The notes under the pieces were generated by a model. That model was not told the origin of the DNA and ran no database searches. It worked only from the letters and a program-made list of their open reading frames with translations. The translations under genes were made by a program, and so were the position numbers. Shown piece by piece: positions 34,571 through 43,410 of a DNA stretch of 64,000 nucleotides; the stretch's first letter is position 1; each line of letters starts with the position of its first letter. This DNA is from Mycobacteriaceae bacterium (GTDB lineage: Bacteria; Actinomycetota; Actinomycetes; Mycobacteriales; Mycobacteriaceae). Location: the NCBI GenBank assembly GCA_019749805.1, contig JAIEPH010000044.1, forward strand, positions 62,001 to 126,000, in the 5' to 3' direction.

Positions 34571-35608
34571 CTAGAAAAGCTCTTTCGCCAGCAATTCCAG
34601 TGTCCTGTCGCGCGCGGGCGCGGTCGCGCGGTCAGTCCCGCGGCGCGCCGATGCGGCGGGGTTGACCATGACCTCGTCGACGCCGAACTCATCGGCCAGC
34701 GCGCGCATCTGCTCGGCCGCCTCGGTCGGCGATCCGACCACCGAGCGTCGCAGCGCGGCGTCGGCGATGAGTTGCTCCTGCGGGCTGACCACCGCGGATT
34801 GAGCGTCCTCGACAATGTCCAGCGCGCCCAGCGGTTGGCCCGTCCGCAGCCGCGCCATCATCTGCAGGTTCGGCAGCGCCAGAGCCACGGCCTCGTCACG
34901 GGTTTCGGCGACAACCGCGTTGACGGTGAGGAAGGTCAGTGGTTCGGGCGCAAGATCGCTGGGCCGGAACTCCGACCGGTACACGGTCAGCGCCTCGGCC
35001 GTACCCTCGCCCGAAAAGTGGTGCGCGAACACGTACGGCAACCCCTTGGCGGCGGCCAGGTGCGCCGAGTACATCGACGAGCCCAACAACCACAGCTTGG
35101 GTTCCGACACGGCGGCCGGAGTCGCCTTGAGGACGTAGCGCTGGTTCGGAATCGGTACCCGCACTCCGTTGGCGCCCATCAGTGCGACCACGTCGTCGAG
35201 ATACTCGGGGAACGCTTCGATATCGCGATCGTCGCGACCGGCGGCACCGCGCAACGCCAACGACGTCACCGGGTCGGAGCCGGGGGCTCGGCCGATGCCG
35301 AGGTCGATCCGTCCCGGATGCGCGGCCTCGAGCAACGCGAATTGCTCGGCCACCGCCAGCGGCGCATGGTTGGGCAGCATGACCCCTCCGGAACCGAGAC
35401 GCAGCCGCGTCGTGTGCGCGGCCAGATGAGCGATGACCACCGGCGGGCTGGTCGCCGCCACAGACGGCATGTTGTGGTGCTCGGCGACCCAGTATCGGGT
35501 GTACCCAAGCCGGTCGGCCGTCTGCGCCAAGCGGGTCGAGGCGGCCAGCGCGTCCGAAGTGGACTGGTCGGTACGTACCGGAACGAGGTCTAGGACGGAA
35601 AGCTGCAT
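34571..35608 (-). CDS. LLM-class flavin-dependent oxidoreductase
   Basis: 345 residues from ATG at 35608 (MQLSVLDLVPVRT). Bacterial luciferase-like TIM barrel: RYWVAEHHNMP, GSGGVMLPNHAPLAVAEQFA, IDLGIGRAPGSDP and a conserved C-terminal helical region are typical of the MsnO8/YhbW subgroup. It probably uses FMN or F420; substrate unknown. The longer frame to 35713 overlaps the next gene and was rejected. I recall no counterpart at this place in M. tuberculosis, so it is an insertion between the Rv1261c-like and Rv1260-like genes. Confidence 0.88.
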   Translation of the reverse strand: MQLSVLDLVPVRTDQSTSDALAASTRLAQTADRLGYTRYWVAEHHNMPSVAATSPPVVIAHLAAHTTRLRLGSGGVMLPNHAPLAVAEQFALLEAAHPGRIDLGIGRAPGSDPVTSLALRGAAGRDDRDIEAFPEYLDDVVALMGANGVRVPIPNQRYVLKATPAAVSEPKLWLLGSSMYSAHLAAAKGLPYVFAHHFSGEGTAEALTVYRSEFRPSDLAPEPLTFLTVNAVVAETRDEAVALALPNLQMMARLRTGQPLGALDIVEDAQSAVVSPQEQLIADAALRRSVVGSPTEAAEQMRALADEFGVDEVMVNPAASARRGTDRATAPARDRTLELLAKELF

Positions 35609-35621
35609 TGCACCATCAACG

Positions 35622-36854
35622 CTACGTCGTCCCCAGCGCTTCCCCGACGAGTCGGTCCGGGTCCGGCCGTTCCTGCAGCAGCCGCTGAATCGGCCGCAGC
35701 GCCCGTTCAACACTGACGAACCGCATCGCGAACTCCCGAGCCCACGCCAGGCTCCTACTGCGGTGGAACATCAGCTTGGCCAACTGGCGGGAATTGTCCT
35801 GGGCGGCCTCCACCCGGGGGCGTTGGCCGCGCTCGAAGTTGCGAAGCAGACCGGAGAGCCGTTCCGCATCCCCAAGCCGCAGCATGCGGGCAAGCACCCA
35901 CGCCGATTCCATCGCCATCCCCGCGCCGACACCCGCGGTGGGAAGAAAGCCCGCGCCCGCGTCACCGAGCAACACCGTGCGGTCGGTGGTCCACGCCGGT
36001 GCGCGACTATCGGTCAGCGACCAGTAGTAGGGATCGGCGACCTGGGCCACTGCCGTCAGCGCACGCGCGATCCGCGGGTCGACCGTCGCCAGCTTGCCGC
36101 GGATCCACTCGACGAACGGTCCCGGCCCCACGGCGGTGTCGGCGCGCGGGCCGCCGAGAAAGATTCCCAGCTGCCCGGCGACGGGATACATACCGATGAA
36201 ATATCCGTCGCCCCAGACCTCTTCGCCGAGGTCGGTGTCGTCGTCACCCGGCGACCACACCACCCAGCCGCCCCACTTCGTATCGGTGATCGCGGCTGGC
36301 CGGTAGGCCGGCACCAGGTCGCGCGTCGTCGATCCGATCCCGTCGGCGATGACGACGAGGTCGAACTCGAGTCGTTGTGTCACACCGTCGGTCGTGATAG
36401 CCACCTCGACGCCGCCCGGGTTTTCTAGCAGCGCGGTGACCGTCGAATCGAACGTCACGGGACATCCGTCAGCCGAGAGCACGTCGAGCAGCGCCCCACG
36501 TGCGATGCCCCGGTATTCGCCATAACTGGCGATGACTTCGGCCATCGAATCCTCACGCAACATGCGGCCGGTGTGCCCGTGCACGGCGTAGCGGTCGAAG
36601 GAAACGCTCGACGTGCGATAACGGTCCCGGACCCCGAGATCGTCGATGGCGGGGTCGACCATCGGCATCAGGGCAAGCATGTAACCGGCGGCTGAGGCGT
36701 CGTGTGCCCGCTCGATGAGCACCGGGTGACGCCCGCCCCGGCGAAGCAGTTGCGCGGCCGTGACGCCTGCGATTCCCGCCCCCACCACCAGCACGCGCAG
36801 GTCGTCGGCACGGGCCTGTTCATATTGCTTTTCGACGGGTTTCGGCACGAACAT
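35622..36854 (-). CDS. FAD-dependent monooxygenase (Rv1260-like)
   Basis: 410 residues from ATG at 36854 (MFVPKPVEKQYEQ). PHBH-type flavoprotein: VVGAGIAGVTAAQLL (FAD ADP part), VVIADGIGSTTRD (DG motif) and TVLLGDAGAGFLPTAG (GD motif). It should hydroxylate or epoxidise a hydrophobic substrate with NAD(P)H. The N terminus is ~25 residues longer than many relatives. A TAGCCT -10 element lies seven bases before the ATG, so the mRNA is probably leaderless. Divergent from a TetR gene 54 bases away, which is its likely regulator. Confidence 0.88.
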   Translation of the reverse strand: MFVPKPVEKQYEQARADDLRVLVVGAGIAGVTAAQLLRRGGRHPVLIERAHDASAAGYMLALMPMVDPAIDDLGVRDRYRTSSVSFDRYAVHGHTGRMLREDSMAEVIASYGEYRGIARGALLDVLSADGCPVTFDSTVTALLENPGGVEVAITTDGVTQRLEFDLVVIADGIGSTTRDLVPAYRPAAITDTKWGGWVVWSPGDDDTDLGEEVWGDGYFIGMYPVAGQLGIFLGGPRADTAVGPGPFVEWIRGKLATVDPRIARALTAVAQVADPYYWSLTDSRAPAWTTDRTVLLGDAGAGFLPTAGVGAGMAMESAWVLARMLRLGDAERLSGLLRNFERGQRPRVEAAQDNSRQLAKLMFHRSRSLAWAREFAMRFVSVERALRPIQRLLQERPDPDRLVGEALGTT

Positions 36855-36861
36855 ATTCGCT

Positions 36862-36902
36862 AGGCTACCATTCTGTGTACTACCCGGTCCACTTGCTATC
36901 AT
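36862..36902. promoter_or_regulatory. Back-to-back leaderless promoters of monooxygenase and TetR genes
   Basis: Minus strand: TGGACC, 18-base spacer, TAGCCT (36867-36862), seven bases, ATG 36854. Plus strand: TATCAT (36897-36902), six bases, GTG 36909. The 54-base gap must also hold the TetR operator. A direct repeat CTACC (36865 and 36881) is the only repeat I see. Confidence 0.45.
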
Positions 36903-36908
36903 CTGCAC

Positions 36909-37562
36909 GTGAACACGGGCCGACTCCAAAGGATGGACCCCGAACGAAAGCGGCGGCTCGTCGAGGTGTCAGCAGTCGAATTCGCTTCTGCGGGTTACGA
37001 GAACGCGTCCTTGAACCGCATCATCGAGGCCTGTGGCATGAGCAAGAGCTCGTTCTACTACGTGCTGAGCTCGAAAGCGCAGCTCTTCGAATTCGTGGTA
37101 CGCGAATTAGTTGATACTGTGGCGGGGATCATCACATTTCCGAAGCCAGAGGAATTCGCGGGCCGCATGTTCTGGCCGCGGCTCGAACGGTTCTTCGCCG
37201 AGCTCGTCGTCGCCTCCCAGACCCAAGAGACGTTCCTCACCCTGGGCCGGATGTTCTACAGCCGGTCGCCGTCCGCGGAGCACGGCACCGTCGGCGACAC
37301 CATGGCCGCGGTGCGCACCTGGGTCGAAGAACTCCTGCTGATCGGTCGCACGTCGGGGGCGGTGTCCGACGACCTGCCGCAGGCGTTGCAGGTCAGTCTG
37401 ACTTTCGGCGTCATCCAGGTGTTCGACGAGTGGACCATCGCCCACTACGACGAAATTCCGCCGACCGAGATTGGCGCACTGGCCAACGCGCAGTTCGCGA
37501 CTATTCGACGGATGCTAGAGCCTTGGCCCGCACGAACACGTCGTCGAGCATCTGTGCAGTGA
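36909..37562 (+). CDS. TetR/AcrR family regulator
   Basis: 217 residues from GTG at 36909. N-terminal TetR helix-turn-helix (VSAVEFASAGYENASL then IIEACGMSKSSFYYVLSSK), C-terminal ligand-binding helices with no recognised signature. Divergent from the FAD monooxygenase, which it probably represses. The 3' end overlaps the convergent UdgB-like gene by 62 bases, so the C-terminal Arg-rich tail (ARTRRRASVQ) is encoded antisense to that gene. The gene interrupts the Rv1260-Rv1259 order. Confidence 0.88.
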   Translation: MNTGRLQRMDPERKRRLVEVSAVEFASAGYENASLNRIIEACGMSKSSFYYVLSSKAQLFEFVVRELVDTVAGIITFPKPEEFAGRMFWPRLERFFAELVVASQTQETFLTLGRMFYSRSPSAEHGTVGDTMAAVRTWVEELLLIGRTSGAVSDDLPQALQVSLTFGVIQVFDEWTIAHYDEIPPTEIGALANAQFATIRRMLEPWPARTRRRASVQ

Positions 37563-38346
37563 GCCGTCCGGTGAACGTGTTCTGCTGGCTGGGGTGAAAG
37601 CAGCCGATGAGCGTGAGCTCTCCGAGGTCAGCGGTCACGCCGTGGCCGAAGCGCGGTGCCGGTGATCCGATGGTTCCGCCACCGTTTCGGACCATCTCCA
37701 GCGCGGCCCGCCACCCGAACCCGCCGAGCGCAATGATCACCCGCACCGACGCACGCGACAGGCGCCACTCGGCGTCCAGCCATGGCGCACATGTGATGCG
37801 CTCCTCCGGGGTCGGCGCATTGGCCGGCGGTGCGCATCGCACCGCGGCAGCGATCCGAGTGTCGTTGAGCGCCAACCCATCAGCGGCATCGACGCAGAGT
37901 GCCTGATTCGCCAGGCCCGCACGGTGCAGTCCGGCGAAGAGGAAGTCTCCGGACCGGTCTCCGGTGAAGACCCTGCCGGTGCGGTTGCCACCATGCGCCG
38001 CGGGCGCCAGTCCGACGATCATCACCCGCGGCCGCGGTGACCCCCACCCGGGTATGGGCCGCCCCCAATACGGCTGGTCCGCGTAGGACTTGCGCTTGCC
38101 TACGGCGACGTCTTCGCGCCACTGCACCAGCCGCGGACAGGCACGGCAGACGGATATCTCGGCGTCGAGTTGCTCCATCGACATCGCTGCTGACGCCAGC
38201 CGGACCACCTGCGCCGATTTGGTCGCGACCGGGGTCACGGAAGAGGCGACATCGCCAGGCCAGCCGGCACCGGGTGGTACCGGCGAGGCGAACAGCGCGC
38301 CGGTACGCGGATGGGGCAGCTTCAAATTCACATGACCACTGTGCAT
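37501..38346 (-). CDS. udgB: Family 5 uracil-DNA glycosylase UdgB (Rv1259-like)
   Basis: 281 residues from ATG at 38346; GTG at 38331 is an alternative. Four cysteines for a [4Fe-4S] cluster are visible (CRACP, AVRCAPP, ITCAPW). Active-site motif A reads GLAPAAHGGNRTGRVFTGD, lacking the polar activating residue of families 1-4, as in family 5. Motif B is HPSQQN. The enzyme removes uracil and other deaminated bases from double-stranded DNA. Gene order matches Rv1259 facing Rv1258c. The reading frame extends to 38517 but the upstream part overlaps the efflux gene. Confidence 0.92.
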   Translation of the reverse strand: MHSGHVNLKLPHPRTGALFASPVPPGAGWPGDVASSVTPVATKSAQVVRLASAAMSMEQLDAEISVCRACPRLVQWREDVAVGKRKSYADQPYWGRPIPGWGSPRPRVMIVGLAPAAHGGNRTGRVFTGDRSGDFLFAGLHRAGLANQALCVDAADGLALNDTRIAAAVRCAPPANAPTPEERITCAPWLDAEWRLSRASVRVIIALGGFGWRAALEMVRNGGGTIGSPAPRFGHGVTADLGELTLIGCFHPSQQNTFTGRLTAQMLDDVFVRAKALASVE

Positions 38347-38404
38347 GCGCTGCGAAATGGCATGTCGAGCGGCCCTCGCCGCTGTTATCTTCGTCAAGAT
38401 CAAC

Positions 38405-39652
38405 ATGACGACGAACAAGCGCGGCCCGCTCTTTCTGATCCTGTTCTCCGCGCTGATGGCCGGCGCCGGCAACGGCATCTCGATCGTGGCATTCCCATGG
38501 CTTGTGTTGCAGCGCAACGGCTCTGCTGGCGAGGCATCGGTGGTCGCGATAGCCGGAACGTTGCCGTTGCTCGCGGCGGCCCTGATCGCCGGCGCCGCGG
38601 TGGACTATCTCGGGCGCCGACGCGTGGCGATGATCTCCGATGCGTTGTCCGCGATATCGGTGGCCGCGGTGCCCGTGCTGGCGTTGACGTTCGGAGTCGA
38701 TGTCATCAACGTCGCGGTGCTGGCCGTGCTCGCCGGACTCGGCGGCTTCTTCGATCCGGCGGGCATGACGGCCCGCGAGACGATGCTGCCGGAGGCGGCG
38801 GGTCGGGCGGGTTGGACGCTGGACCGAGCCAACAGCGTCTACGAGGCGATCTTCAATCTGGCCTACATCGTCGGACCCGGTATCGGGGGCCTGCTGATAG
38901 CCACCCTCGGCGGTGTCAACACCATGTGGGTCACCGCGACGGCGTTCACGTTGTCGATCCTCGCGATCGGCACACTGCGGCTCGAAGGCACCGGCAAGCC
39001 CGACCGAGAAGCGCTATCGGAGAGCGTCTGGGCGGGCATCGTCGAGGGCCTCCAGTTCGTCTGGCGCAACAGGGTCCTGCGCACATTGGCGTTCGTCAGC
39101 CTGGCGGCCAACGGCCTGTACCTGCCGATGGAAGCAGTTCTCTTTCCCAAGTACTTCACCGACCGCAACGAACCCGCGCAGCTGGGCTGGGTGTTGATGG
39201 CCATGGGCATAGGCGGCCTGGTCGGCGCCCTGGGATACGCGGTCCTGTCGAAGTACATGAGCCGCCGCACCACGATGCTGACCGCGGTGATCACACTCGG
39301 CGCGGCGATGACGGTGATCGCGTTCCTCCCGCCCCTGCCGCTCATCCTCGGGCTCAGTGCCGTCGTCGGGCTGGTATACGGCCCGATCGCGCCGATCTAC
39401 AACTACGTGATGCAGACCCGTGCGCCGAAGCATCTGCGCGGTCGGGTGGTCGGGGTGATGGGGTCGCTGGCCTACGCCGCGGGCCCACTCGGTTTGATCG
39501 TCGCGGGGCCGCTCACCGACGCCGCAGGCCTACACACGACGTTCCTTGCGCTGTCGCTGCCCATGCTGGCGCTCGGCATCGTCGCGGTGTTCCTGCCCGC
39601 GCTGCGGGAGCTCGATCGCCCACCACCGGCTGAATCGGCCGTCAATGGGTGA
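38405..39652 (+). CDS. tap: MFS drug-efflux transporter (Tap/Rv1258c-like)
   Basis: 415 residues from ATG at 38405 with 12 hydrophobic segments and a central cytoplasmic loop (~190-215). The start MTTNKRGPLFLILFSALMAGAGNG and the loop motif DYLGRRRVAMISD (MFS motif A) fit the MFS drug:H+ antiporter-like family that includes Tap. Homologues confer low-level tetracycline/aminoglycoside efflux and in M. tuberculosis belong to the WhiB7 regulon; I did not find a clear WhiB7 AT-rich element in the 58 bases upstream. Synteny with Rv1258c supports the assignment. Confidence 0.88.
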   Translation: MTTNKRGPLFLILFSALMAGAGNGISIVAFPWLVLQRNGSAGEASVVAIAGTLPLLAAALIAGAAVDYLGRRRVAMISDALSAISVAAVPVLALTFGVDVINVAVLAVLAGLGGFFDPAGMTARETMLPEAAGRAGWTLDRANSVYEAIFNLAYIVGPGIGGLLIATLGGVNTMWVTATAFTLSILAIGTLRLEGTGKPDREALSESVWAGIVEGLQFVWRNRVLRTLAFVSLAANGLYLPMEAVLFPKYFTDRNEPAQLGWVLMAMGIGGLVGALGYAVLSKYMSRRTTMLTAVITLGAAMTVIAFLPPLPLILGLSAVVGLVYGPIAPIYNYVMQTRAPKHLRGRVVGVMGSLAYAAGPLGLIVAGPLTDAAGLHTTFLALSLPMLALGIVAVFLPALRELDRPPPAESAVNG

Positions 39653-39746
39653 CAGCCGACTCCTGTCCGCCGTAATCCTTGCCCCTAGTCATCGGCCACC
39701 CAGGTGCTGTCGTGGATGGTGCCGTCACGACGTCCGACGCTGCTCG

Positions 39747-39752
39747 TAGCAT
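39747..39752 (+). promoter_or_regulatory. -10 element of a leaderless promoter
   Basis: TAGCAT six bases before the ATG at 39759; no good -35 is seen. The gene has no obvious ribosome site, which fits a leaderless mRNA. Confidence 0.35.
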
Positions 39753-39758
39753 CTACTC

Positions 39759-41126
39759 ATGAGTGCGGATGCGCTGGCCGACCTGAACGCCGAGCTGCCC
39801 GAGGGTGCCGTCGTCACCGATCCCGACATCCTGGCGTCCTACCGCCAGGACCGCGCCTTCGACCCGAATGCGGGAACACCACTGGCCGTGGTGCGGCCGC
39901 GATGCACCGAAGACGTGCAGGCGACGCTGCGGTGGGCCACCGCCAACCACGTGGCCGTTGTGCCCCGCGGTATGGGCACCGGATTATCCGGCGGCGCAAC
40001 GGCGTTGAACGGCGCGATCGTGCTCACCACCGAGAAGATGCGCGACATCACCGTCGACCCGGTGACACGCACGGCCGTCGCGCAACCCGGCCTGCTCAAC
40101 GCCGAGGTCAAGGCCGCGGTCGCCCAGCACGGGCTGTGGTATCCGCCGGATCCGTCGTCGTTCGAAATCTGTTCCATCGGCGGAAATATCGCCACCAACG
40201 CCGGCGGGCTGTGCTGTGTGAAGTACGGCGTCACCACGGACTACGTCCTCGGACTGCAGGTGGTCTTGGCCGACGGCACTGCGGTGCGACTCGGCGGTCC
40301 GCGCCTGAAGGATGTCGCCGGGCTCTCGCTGACCAAACTGTTCGTCGGCAGCGAGGGCACGCTCGGCGTGATCACCGAGGTGACACTTCGCCTGCTTCCG
40401 CCGCAGCGGGTGGCCAGCACCGTCGTCGCCACGTTCGATTCCGTCGAGGCCGCAGCGCAATCCGTCGTCACCATCACCGGAAGGATGCGGCCGTCGATGC
40501 TGGAGTTCATGGATTCGGCGTCGATCAACGCCGTCGAGGACAAGCTGCGGATGGGGCTGGACCGGACGGCCGCCGCGATGATGGTCGCGGCGACCGACGA
40601 CCGTGGCGCCACCGGAGTCGAGGACGCCGAGTTCATGGCCGAGGTGTTCACCAAATACGGTGCGAAAGAAGTGTTCACGACCGCGGATCCCGACGAGGGT
40701 GAGGCTTTCGTGGCGGCCCGTAGATTCTGCATACCCGCCGTGGAGATGAAGGGCTCGCTGCTGCTCGAGGACGTCGGCGTTCCGCTGCCCGCGCTGGCAG
40801 AACTGGTCGGCGGCGTGGCCAAGATCGCCGCGAATCACGACCTGTTGATCTCGGTGATCGCGCACGCCGGCGACGGCAACACCCACCCGCTGATCGTCTA
40901 CGACCCCGCGGACGCCGCGATGACCGAACGCGCCCACCAAGCGTTCGGCGAGATCATGGATCTGGCCGTCGGCCTCGGCGGCACGATCACCGGCGAGCAC
41001 GGCGTGGGCCGGTTGAAGCGCCCCTGGCTCGAGGGACAGATCGGCCCGGATGCGATGGAGCTCAATCGGCGCATCAAGGCCGCGCTCGACCCCGACAACA
41101 TCCTGAACCCCGGCGCCGCGATCTGA
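39759..41126 (+). CDS. FAD-linked oxidase of the GlcD / D-lactate dehydrogenase type (Rv1257c-like)
   Basis: 455 residues. Vanillyl-alcohol-oxidase-type FAD domain (VVPRGMGTGLSGGATAL, PPDPSSFEICSIGGNIATNA) and C-terminal FAD-oxidase domain with HAGDGNTHPLIV and TGEHGVGRLKRPWL, which carry the conserved metal and substrate residues. Such enzymes oxidise 2-hydroxy acids (glycolate, D-lactate, D-2-hydroxyglutarate). No GlcE/GlcF partner is present, so it is the single-subunit type. Upstream of cyp130, as in M. tuberculosis. Confidence 0.92.
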   Translation: MSADALADLNAELPEGAVVTDPDILASYRQDRAFDPNAGTPLAVVRPRCTEDVQATLRWATANHVAVVPRGMGTGLSGGATALNGAIVLTTEKMRDITVDPVTRTAVAQPGLLNAEVKAAVAQHGLWYPPDPSSFEICSIGGNIATNAGGLCCVKYGVTTDYVLGLQVVLADGTAVRLGGPRLKDVAGLSLTKLFVGSEGTLGVITEVTLRLLPPQRVASTVVATFDSVEAAAQSVVTITGRMRPSMLEFMDSASINAVEDKLRMGLDRTAAAMMVAATDDRGATGVEDAEFMAEVFTKYGAKEVFTTADPDEGEAFVAARRFCIPAVEMKGSLLLEDVGVPLPALAELVGGVAKIAANHDLLISVIAHAGDGNTHPLIVYDPADAAMTERAHQAFGEIMDLAVGLGGTITGEHGVGRLKRPWLEGQIGPDAMELNRRIKAALDPDNILNPGAAI

Positions 41127-41172
41127 AGGCTGTGCGTTATCTGCGACAAATCGGGCAGCCTGCTTCTACCTA

Positions 41173-41201
41173 TTGACACTCGAGGTGGGTTGTCGTACCA
41201 A
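41173..41201 (+). promoter_or_regulatory. Promoter of cyp130, leaderless
   Basis: TTGACA (41173-41178), 17-base spacer, TACCAA (41196-41201), then six bases to the ATG at 41208. Transcription should begin at or one base before the start codon. Confidence 0.55.
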
Positions 41202-41207
41202 TGAGAC

Positions 41208-42449
41208 ATGACGGCAACTCTGTCTCAGAGCTCACCGGTCCGTTTTCAGCTAGCCACGGCCAGCACCTGGGCCAACCCATGGGGGATGTACCGGGCACTA
41301 CGCGAGCACGACCCCGTTCACCACGTCGTGCCCGACGACAGGCCCGACCACGACTACTACGTCATGTCGCGGCATGCCGACATCTTCAACGCGGCGCGCG
41401 ACCACGAGACCTACTCCTCGGCCCAGGGTTTGACGGTCAACTACGGCGAACTCGATCTCATCGGCCTGGCCGACAACCCGCCGATGGTCATGCAAGACCC
41501 GCCGGTACACACCGAGTTCCGCAGGCTGGTGTCGCGAGGCTTCACACCCCGTCAGGTCGAGGCCGTCGAGCCCAAGGTGCGCGAGTACGTGATCGAGCGA
41601 GTCGAGCGCATCCGTGCCGACGGTGGCGGCGACATCGTGGCCGAACTGTTCAAGCCGCTGCCGTCGATGGTCGTCGCGCACTATCTCGGCGTGCCGGAAG
41701 GCGACCGCGACAAGTTCGACGGCTGGACTGACGCGATCGTCGCGGCCAGTACCGCCGAGGGGGGCGTGGCAGGGGCGCTGGGCAGTCTCGGCGACGCGCT
41801 CGGCGAGATGATGGCCTACTTCACCGCGCTGATCGAAAAGCGGCGCGTGGAGCCCGAGGATGACACGGTGTCTCATCTCGTGGCGGCGGGCGTCGGCGCG
41901 GACGGCGACATCGCCGGTGTGCTGTCGATTCTCGCGTTCACCTTCACCATGGTCACCGGCGGTAACGACACCACGACGGGCATGCTCGGCGGCTCCGTGC
42001 AACTGCTACACCAGCGACCCGACCAGCGAAAGCTGCTGGCCGACAACGTCGATCTGATCCCCGACGCGATCGACGAATTCCTGCGTCTCACCTCGCCGGT
42101 CCAGATGCTCGGCCGTACGGTGACCCGCGACGTCACGGTCGGGGACACCACCATCCCCGAGGGACGGCGCGTGATGTTCCTCTACGGATCGGCCAACCGC
42201 GACGAACGCCAGTACGGCGACGATGCGGGTGAGCTCGACGTGACGCGTAAACCACGCAACATCCTGACGTTCAGCCACGGTGCGCACCACTGCCTCGGTG
42301 CCGCCGCCGCCCGGATGCAGTCCCGCGTAGCGCTGACCGAGCTCCTGGCGCGGATCCCGGACTTCGAGGTCGACGAGGACGGGATCGTTTGGGCCGGAGG
42401 CAGTTACGTGCGCCGGCCACTGTCGGTACCGTTCACGGTCATCCGTTGA
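41208..42449 (+). CDS. cyp130: Cytochrome P450 CYP130-like
   Basis: 413 residues. Haem-binding signature FSHGAHHCLG with axial Cys362, I-helix GGNDTTTGML (acid-alcohol pair replaced by Asp-Thr), and ExxR in the K helix (DEFLRLTSP region). Soluble bacterial P450; needs a ferredoxin from elsewhere. CYP130 of M. tuberculosis (Rv1256c) binds azoles and N-demethylates aryl amines; the native substrate is unknown. The stop overlaps the ATG of the next gene (TGATG), so P450 and TetR regulator form an operon. Confidence 0.92.
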   Translation: MTATLSQSSPVRFQLATASTWANPWGMYRALREHDPVHHVVPDDRPDHDYYVMSRHADIFNAARDHETYSSAQGLTVNYGELDLIGLADNPPMVMQDPPVHTEFRRLVSRGFTPRQVEAVEPKVREYVIERVERIRADGGGDIVAELFKPLPSMVVAHYLGVPEGDRDKFDGWTDAIVAASTAEGGVAGALGSLGDALGEMMAYFTALIEKRRVEPEDDTVSHLVAAGVGADGDIAGVLSILAFTFTMVTGGNDTTTGMLGGSVQLLHQRPDQRKLLADNVDLIPDAIDEFLRLTSPVQMLGRTVTRDVTVGDTTIPEGRRVMFLYGSANRDERQYGDDAGELDVTRKPRNILTFSHGAHHCLGAAAARMQSRVALTELLARIPDFEVDEDGIVWAGGSYVRRPLSVPFTVIR

Positions 42450-43033
42450 TGGCCGGCGACTGGCTGGCGGCGCGGCGCACCGAGGTCGCCGCCGACCGGA
42501 TCCTCGACGCGGCGGGCGAACTGTTCGCCGCAAAAGAGGCCGCGACCGTCGGCATGCACGAAATCGCCTCCGCCGCAGGCTGCTCACGCGCGACGCTGTA
42601 CCGGTACTTCGAGAACCGTGAAGCGCTCTACACCGCATACGTGCACCGCGAGGCCTACCGGCTCTATCGCGAGATGACCGATCAGATCACCGCGCTGGTC
42701 GATCCCCGTGAGCGTCTGATCGAAGGCATGATCGCCTCACTGCGCAATGTTCGCGAAAGTCCGGCGCTGGCATCGTGGTTCGCGACCACGCAGCGACCCA
42801 TCGGCGCGGAGATGGCCGAGGAGTCCGAGGTCATCAAGGCGTTGACCGAGGCGTTCGTCATCTCGCTGGGACCTGACAACCCCGAACTGGTCGCACACCG
42901 GTCACGCTGGCTGGTGCGCGTCATGACGTCGCTGATGCTGTTCCCCGGGCATGACGAGGACGACGAGCGGGCGATGCTCGAAGAGTTCGTGGTCCCGATC
43001 GTGCTGCCCGCGGCACGCGAGCGTCTGGGCTAG
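42449..43033 (+). CDS. TetR family regulator (Rv1255c-like)
   Basis: 194 residues from ATG at 42449, overlapping the cyp130 stop. N-terminal HTH: ILDAAGELFAAKEAATVGM with IASAAGCSRATLYRYFENR. The C-terminal half is a typical all-helical ligand domain. It probably controls the cyp130 promoter as part of the same operon. The frame extends upstream inside cyp130 but the overlap start is preferred. Confidence 0.9.
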   Translation: MAGDWLAARRTEVAADRILDAAGELFAAKEAATVGMHEIASAAGCSRATLYRYFENREALYTAYVHREAYRLYREMTDQITALVDPRERLIEGMIASLRNVRESPALASWFATTQRPIGAEMAEESEVIKALTEAFVISLGPDNPELVAHRSRWLVRVMTSLMLFPGHDEDDERAMLEEFVVPIVLPAARERLG

Positions 43034-43043
43034 CGCCCGCGGC

Positions 43044-43340
43044 CTAGTTGCAGCCCGCCGCGTTGACCCACCGGCCGTTGTAGGCGACACATCCGCTGAC
43101 GTTCGGGGGCGGCGGCGGGTCGTACGGCATGGGTGCGTAGTACGCCGGCGGCGGAACGTAAGGCGCAACGGCGTCGGCAACATTCGCGCAGCCACTCACA
43201 GATACCCGTCGGCCGGCACTCACGCACACGTCGGCGTTCGCGATTCCCGGGGCGTGAACGGTGACGATAGCCCCGGGGACGGCCGCGAGGGCAAAAACGC
43301 CCGCCGCCGCGATAGCCCAGGACCGTGTACGTCGGGTCAT
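43044..43340 (-). CDS. Small secreted protein with duplicated Cys motif
   Basis: 98 residues. Sec signal peptide (residues ~6-37, cleavage near ANA-D). The mature part has two copies of C-x12-C (CVSAGRRVSVSGC and CVAYNGRWVNAAGC) flanking a Pro/Tyr-rich linker (YVPPPAYYAPMPYDPPPPP). The duplication suggests two small disulfide loops. Short exported proteins of this style are common in mycobacteria; no function is known. It is convergent with the TetR gene. Confidence 0.75.
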   Translation of the reverse strand: MTRRTRSWAIAAAGVFALAAVPGAIVTVHAPGIANADVCVSAGRRVSVSGCANVADAVAPYVPPPAYYAPMPYDPPPPPNVSGCVAYNGRWVNAAGCN

Positions 43341-43410
43341 ATTCGTTTCTCCTTACAGGCGCTCGAGTGGCGTATCAAGCCGAAAGATGAGCGTGGCACC
43401 GCTCAGGCCA

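Noticed and set aside
38347..38404. WhiB7-type promoter for the Tap-like pump
   Set aside because: The expected AT-rich element just upstream of a -35 is not visible in the 58-base gap.
38311..39633. 440-codon plus-strand ORF overlapping the Tap-like transporter
   Set aside because: It is the neighbouring frame of a clear 12-helix transporter; the translation is Arg-rich without domains.
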